Source: Adiantum capillus-veneris (lineage: Eukaryota; Streptophyta; Polypodiopsida; Polypodiales; Pteridaceae). From it: 64,000 bases of DNA. The translations under genes were made by a program, and so were the position numbers. Below the pieces are notes generated by a model, which searched no databases, was not told the DNA's origin, and saw only the letters and a program-made list of their open reading frames with translations. Below, in pieces: positions 60,216-64,000 of this stretch; the first letter of the stretch is position 1, and the number at the start of each line of letters is the position of its first letter. The stretch covers positions 109,515,977 through 109,579,976 of the forward strand of contig CM043949.1 of NCBI GenBank assembly GCA_014529385.2, in the 5' to 3' direction.

Positions 60216-61636
60216 ATGGCGTCCACGTCTTCTCGCCCAAGAGGCTCCAGGTGTTTACTGTCTCTCACACCAACAACCAACAACTGCACTTTGCCTAGAA
60301 GGCCAAGTAGTAGCATATCCTCAATTACAATACCAGCTTCAATAAGTGCAGAAAACCAATGGGTTGGACAAAGGATAAACAAAGGTTCATGGGTCCTCAT
60401 GCAACCAAGAAGACCCAAGAGGTCTAGTGGTATCAACGTTTACCGCTCAGCATGGAAGGCCAGAGTGTTGGATTTCAAAGTTGAAATCGGCAAAAGATCT
60501 GTAAAGGAAGTTCTTGTTCAGCATGTGTTTACCCATCCAGAGGTGATAGCAAACGGTGGAAATGTATCAGATATACATCAACCACGTTGCAATTGTAAGT
60601 ACTCTTGACATGTGAACTTACTGATACTCTCATTATAACTTTTCTTATATATTTTGCAATGTTTCTCCCGCTTGTTATGAGCAATGTCTCCATTCTTCAC
60701 AGCTCAATTACATTAGATTTGTCATTTGTACTTATTGATACTCTTAGTTTAACTCTTCTTATATATATTGCAGATGTTTATCCCTCTTCTTATGAGCAAT
60801 GGGAGCCTGTGGAGTGCATAATAGGCCTCTTCCATGTTGTTCATGCCCACATTGGTTCTCTACAGTATTCAGGGAGGAGCAGCAAAAGACTGGCTGATGA
60901 GGGAATATTTTTTTATGACCACTTCTACCAACTCAGCTCAGGGAATAAGAATGGCATGTTGGTGAAAGTGCCTCTACCAACCGATTGGAACACTGTGGAC
61001 TGGCCAGTTCCCGAGGAAACAATGGTGGAGGCAATGCGAAGTAAGCTCTACAAGGATATACAAAGGTCTCTACGTAGCTCTATTCCCACCAAACTGGTTA
61101 GAATTGCAAACTTCTGTCCTGTTGCACTCTTCATAGAGTTGTTTCATAGCTACAATATCCGAGTTACGAAAACTATGTTCATGTGCAAGTCATTTCAGCA
61201 GTCATCCTGTGACAAACTTCTTGACAGAGGATGGTATGCAAAGGAAGAGATTGGTTTACGGTGCGAGGTCGCGCTTGATACTCTAGTTGTCAAGTACATG
61301 ATTGCAAGCCAATCACTGTTACTCTCGTTTTGGTATATGCGATCACAAATGCTCAACGGTAAGTACATTCCTATGGACCAGGTTTCTGCAGGTTTGGAAG
61401 ATAATCCTGCTGTGGATGTGGAAGTGATTGATAAAGAGCATGGCCTACTGTTGGTGGTTACAATAAGGGAGCTATGCAGTCTTCACCATTTGCGGCATGA
61501 CATAATTGAAGAGTCAATGGACAAGGACCTATCAGATTTTTCCTTTTTCCTAGCTGGCCGTAAGGTGATGCGGCGAAGGAAAAAAGATATTTTGTGCAAA
61601 GAGTTGGATGGTCGGGTTGAAGTAGTGTCAATGTAA
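60216..61636 (+). CDS. Two-exon gene, unknown family, transit-peptide-like N-terminus
   Basis: Exon 1 is 60216-60594, intron 60595-60773 (gtaagt...ttgcag), exon 2 60774-61636. The splice joins a single T to AT (Tyr) and keeps frame, giving 413 residues. The ATG sits in a good context (gagctATGGCG). The first 45 residues are rich in Ser, Thr, Arg and Pro and lack acids (MASTSSRPRGSRCLLSLTPT), as in plastid or mitochondrial transit peptides; this is inference. The rest is mixed alpha/beta with a basic KVMRRRKKDILCK near the C-terminus. I recognise no domain. The open frame, clean splice and codon pattern support a real gene. It converges with the minus-strand gene ending at 61843. Confidence 0.65.
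60616..60801 (+). repeat. Tandem duplication across the intron 3' end
   Basis: About 71 bp at 60616-60686 (acttactgatactct ... ttatgagcaatg) is repeated at 60730-60801, where it spans the acceptor and the first 28 bp of exon 2. In the upstream copy the acceptor reads ttttgcaatg and not attgcagatg, so its AG is lost and only the downstream copy can be used. Confidence 0.85.
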
Positions 61637-61755
61637 CAGATATTCTTGTGAACCCAAGTGTATACAAATGACTTTCAAGACATGAAGTTTATTGAGCTCA
61701 TTTTTCAATTGTGCCCTGTGAAAAAGTGTGCTTGAAATACATTTCTTTACCATGT

Positions 61756-61756
<1 letters not shown>

Positions 61757-61809
<53 letters not shown>
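61757..61809. repeat. (CT)n microsatellite between convergent genes
   Basis: About 50 bp of pure CT lies between the 3' ends of the 60216-61636 gene and the minus-strand gene. Confidence 0.95.
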
Positions 61810-61812
<3 letters not shown>

Positions 61813-61842
61813 GTTAGACAAGACAAAGACATGATAGAAGAG

Positions 61843-62406
61843 TCATCTTAATTCATTAGAAAGTACAAACTCGTCCGTGAACAATGGACTGAGATACAAT
61901 TTCTGTAAGTATGAAATCAGAATGTCTTCAAGGTAAAAATCGAAGGAATGCCCCTCGAAAGAAGGTGGTGAGATAGTTGTTCCCGACGGATTTAGTTCTC
62001 CCTTTTCAGGAGTATCATCAATCAGTAGTGTATTAGTTGCATCAAAGGGTACACCGATTTGGCTAAACGGTTTGTAAAAAAGAGGTAAGTGTGGTTTTTT
62101 AGGGTGGTAGTGGCCCTCAACGGTAACGCATTTTCTTTGATCATACAAAAAGGCAAAATCTGACGTGTGAGCATGGCATACACTGCAAACTATTGCAACT
62201 AGTGGCGACAAGTTTTGCCTTTACATTGAAGACCATATGGCAACTCTGAAGCGCGGAAGAAGAAACTGAATAAATTCCTTGGTTCCTGGACAAACCACGA
62301 CTCGACAAGTTCCCATCCGAAACGTTTGCAAATCCTCAAATGGTTCTCTGTCACCGAGAGGCACCCGCATCAGCAGCAATCCATTGACGTCCAAGATAAT
62401 CAACCT
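61843..62406 (-). other. FCP1/NIF-like domain segment of the fusion gene
   Basis: Minus-strand exon (61843-62406) after acceptor tttacag. It opens with LIILDVNGLLLMRV, has VCPGTKEFIQFLLPRF and IWSSM, and later LLIDDTPEKGELNPSGT, all in the order of FCP1 homology domains. The in-frame TAA at 62221 would end the protein before the IDDTP block unless it is bypassed, edited or a sequencing error. Homology clearly continues in the same frame after it. It then ends at TGA 61843-61845. Confidence 0.7.
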
Positions 62407-64000
62407 CTGTAAAAGTTGACAAGTACATATAAGTAGTTAGAAGCTGAACATATTTTGCCATACTTGAATAGACATTACCGGAACAACCGTATCTACAGGT
62501 AGCAAGGGTCCATACTGGGTCTCTGTAGTGTTCATGTCGTTGTTGCTCTCCTCTGCTTTATCTTCATAGTCATCATTCACATCTTCATCAGGGGTCTCCC
62601 CCATGGCTCTTTCTGCCTCATTCAAGGTTTCCTCCAAGGTCTTTTCCTCTCCCTCGGTTGATCGGCTTGCCTCATACATCCTTGCCTGATCCATATCAAT
62701 TTGCTCATCCCTAGGCCTGCTTTCCTCATCCATATCCTTTTGCTCATCTATAGGCCTGCTTTCCTCATCTTGGGTTTCAGCCATAGGCTCTTTTGGCTCC
62801 TCCACTGGCTGACTTGGATCTTTCATTGTCTCCTCTGGTTGTACACTAGCACCTTCCATATGCTCATTTGACCTTTCCTCATCCTCGGCTCTTTCATCTT
62901 CTGCTGATATGACCCCCTCGGCCCGTTGTGATTCCACTGTATCAGATGTAGGGGTTTGTCGTGGTGGCACGTCATGTTTTGTTAGATCAATAGTGCGGTC
63001 ATCCAAGCCGCTATCTTCAAGCTCTCTGGGGCTAGACATAGTAAGCAGGTGTTGTATTGAACTTACCCGGTATCTTTGCAAATAATCATATGTGTAGTTT
63101 TTTAAAGCACTCTGCAAAATTGAAAGACCACATGGTGAGAATTCTTTTATAGACTAAACCAAAACTAACTGAATGCATTGCCAAATGGGTACCTTAGTCA
63201 TGAAAGGTTTTAATGCAAAGTAGCTTTGCAGGACATATTCTGCATGGAGAAGACATCTCCAGCCGCAAGAATTTCCATCGATTTGATTTGGGACAGGTAC
63301 ATCTTTGATTGGGGCCTTGTATAGTTCATACCTTCCACATAGCTTGCCATAGGCAAGCAACAACCTCTTTATACAAATGCACAAAGCAATGTCAAGATGT
63401 TAGCATGAGGCTTCAAATTTACATGGATATCTATAAGAAACACTTTCTGATACAAAACACTTACAGCCTAATTTCAGGGTGGGTTCCTTTTATTGAATTG
63501 AACACCCACACTGCTGGTTGGTCAACATCAAGGCATATGAGACTCCAGTGATGGTTGTTCTCATATGGAAAGATGATGACAGTAACTTCCAGCATAGCAC
63601 AATGGAGAAACCAACTCTCAAAGGTCCCAGATGGACTGTTCTTTTGTCTAATAATCACTGACATTTGTGGATCAAGAAGAAACACCTCTGTGTGGGTGTG
63701 CAGTGGGAGTTGACTTTTGATCAGGCTGCAGAGACTCTACCTGAGTTAGCAAACCTATTATCTGAGTTTTCAAAGCTAGCAAGATAGTAACACTTACTTA
63801 AGACAAGCATAGATAATTGTGTCTGAAATCTGAGCATCTTGATTCTGCAATAAATTAATGTCCACTTTTTCCAGAGCTAGCTTTCTGGCTCCATCTATAA
63901 ATGGTATCTCTGCAAGCAAACCATCCTTCATTGAAAGTAGAGTTTCTTGATTGCTTGCCTCTATGGACAGGATCACATTGCATTCTGTTTGCCTCTGGGA
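61843..64000 (-). CDS. Ulp1/C48-like protease joined to FCP1/NIF-like HAD domain (partial)
   Basis: The gene continues beyond 64000. Minus-strand exons: about 64000-63798, 63725-63465, 63364-63193, 63111-62479 and 62406-61843. All four junctions keep frame (donors gtaagtg, gtaagtg, gtaccc, gtaatg; acceptors ctgcag, aaagag, ttgcag, ttacag). The first three exons encode a C48 fold: His in ENNHHWSLICLDVDQ, then VFNSIKG (Asn where Ulp1 has Asp), and Gln and Cys in NQIDGNSCGW. Exon 4 is a 211-codon acidic linker with a repeated DEESRPxDEQ unit. Exon 5 is FCP1/NIF-like: RLIILDVNGLLL, RFRVAIWSSM, LLIDDTPEKGELNP. Motif I is DVNGL, not DxDGT, so phosphatase activity is doubtful. A TAA at 62221-62223 interrupts exon 5 right after IWSSM. 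Ulp1 enzymes remove SUMO-type modifiers. Confidence 0.7.

Noticed and set aside
62179-62220. 42-nt intron removing the in-frame TAA in the FCP1-like exon
   Set aside because: gtaaag...ttgcag would keep frame, but 42 nt is too short for a plant intron and the removed codons match the conserved domain.
63034-63068. Short intron after YLQRYR in exon 4 of the fusion gene (gtaagttc ... gtctag)
   Set aside because: It would be about 35 nt, shorter than plant introns, and the frame reads through openly.

Overview
This is a eukaryotic nuclear window with plant character: spliced genes, Ty1/copia and Ty3/gypsy LTR retrotransposons primed by initiator Met-tRNA (TGGTATCAGAGC primer sites), CACTA and Mutator-like DNA transposons, and many (CT)n and (TA)n microsatellites. 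The density of nested elements points to a large, repeat-rich plant genome. The CENH3-like and Ulp1-like proteins fit a land plant. A fern or other non-model vascular plant is plausible, but that is inference and not fixed by any single sequence.

Layout. 1-992 is unassigned. 993-11359 is a Copia element (A) with a 5-bp target duplication; a Mutator-like transposon with long inverted ends (1428-6955) sits in its leader, and that transposon holds a 250-bp foldback unit. 12254-24000 is a gypsy remnant (F) split by a gag-only LTR element (12544-23538, minus strand). Its gag gene is split in turn by a CACTA transposon (15188-21293), which carries a captured heavy-metal-associated (HMA) domain. This is a three-level nest in which every boundary is fixed by a target-site duplication. 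24001-27173 is an unusual satellite of foldback units and telomere-like TTAGG words, running straight into a second CACTA remnant (27174-28935, plus). 28936-40050 holds gypsy debris and a minus-strand gypsy copy (B-prime) interrupted by Copia element B (34023-38844). 40260-40694 is an intronless CENH3-like histone-fold reading frame. 42407-48830 is gypsy D and E debris. 49253-58085 is a young, nearly whole gypsy chromovirus (B, plus) that landed inside a minus-strand gene-like sequence (48911-59890).

The right end (60216-64000) is the most gene-like part. A two-exon plus-strand gene of unknown family has a plastid-transit-like N-terminus. Convergent to it is a minus-strand, multi-exon gene that runs off the window. 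It joins a Ulp1/C48 cysteine-protease domain, an acidic linker and an FCP1/NIF-like HAD domain; all splice junctions that I could test keep frame. I do not know this domain combination as a described family, and it is the best candidate here for an undescribed system.

Apart from the two right-end genes, little here looks like active host coding capacity. Relative ages, from LTR divergence counted by eye: gypsy B about 1%, gag-only element about 2%, Copia B about 3%, Copia A about 4%; B-prime, C, D, E and F are older remnants.
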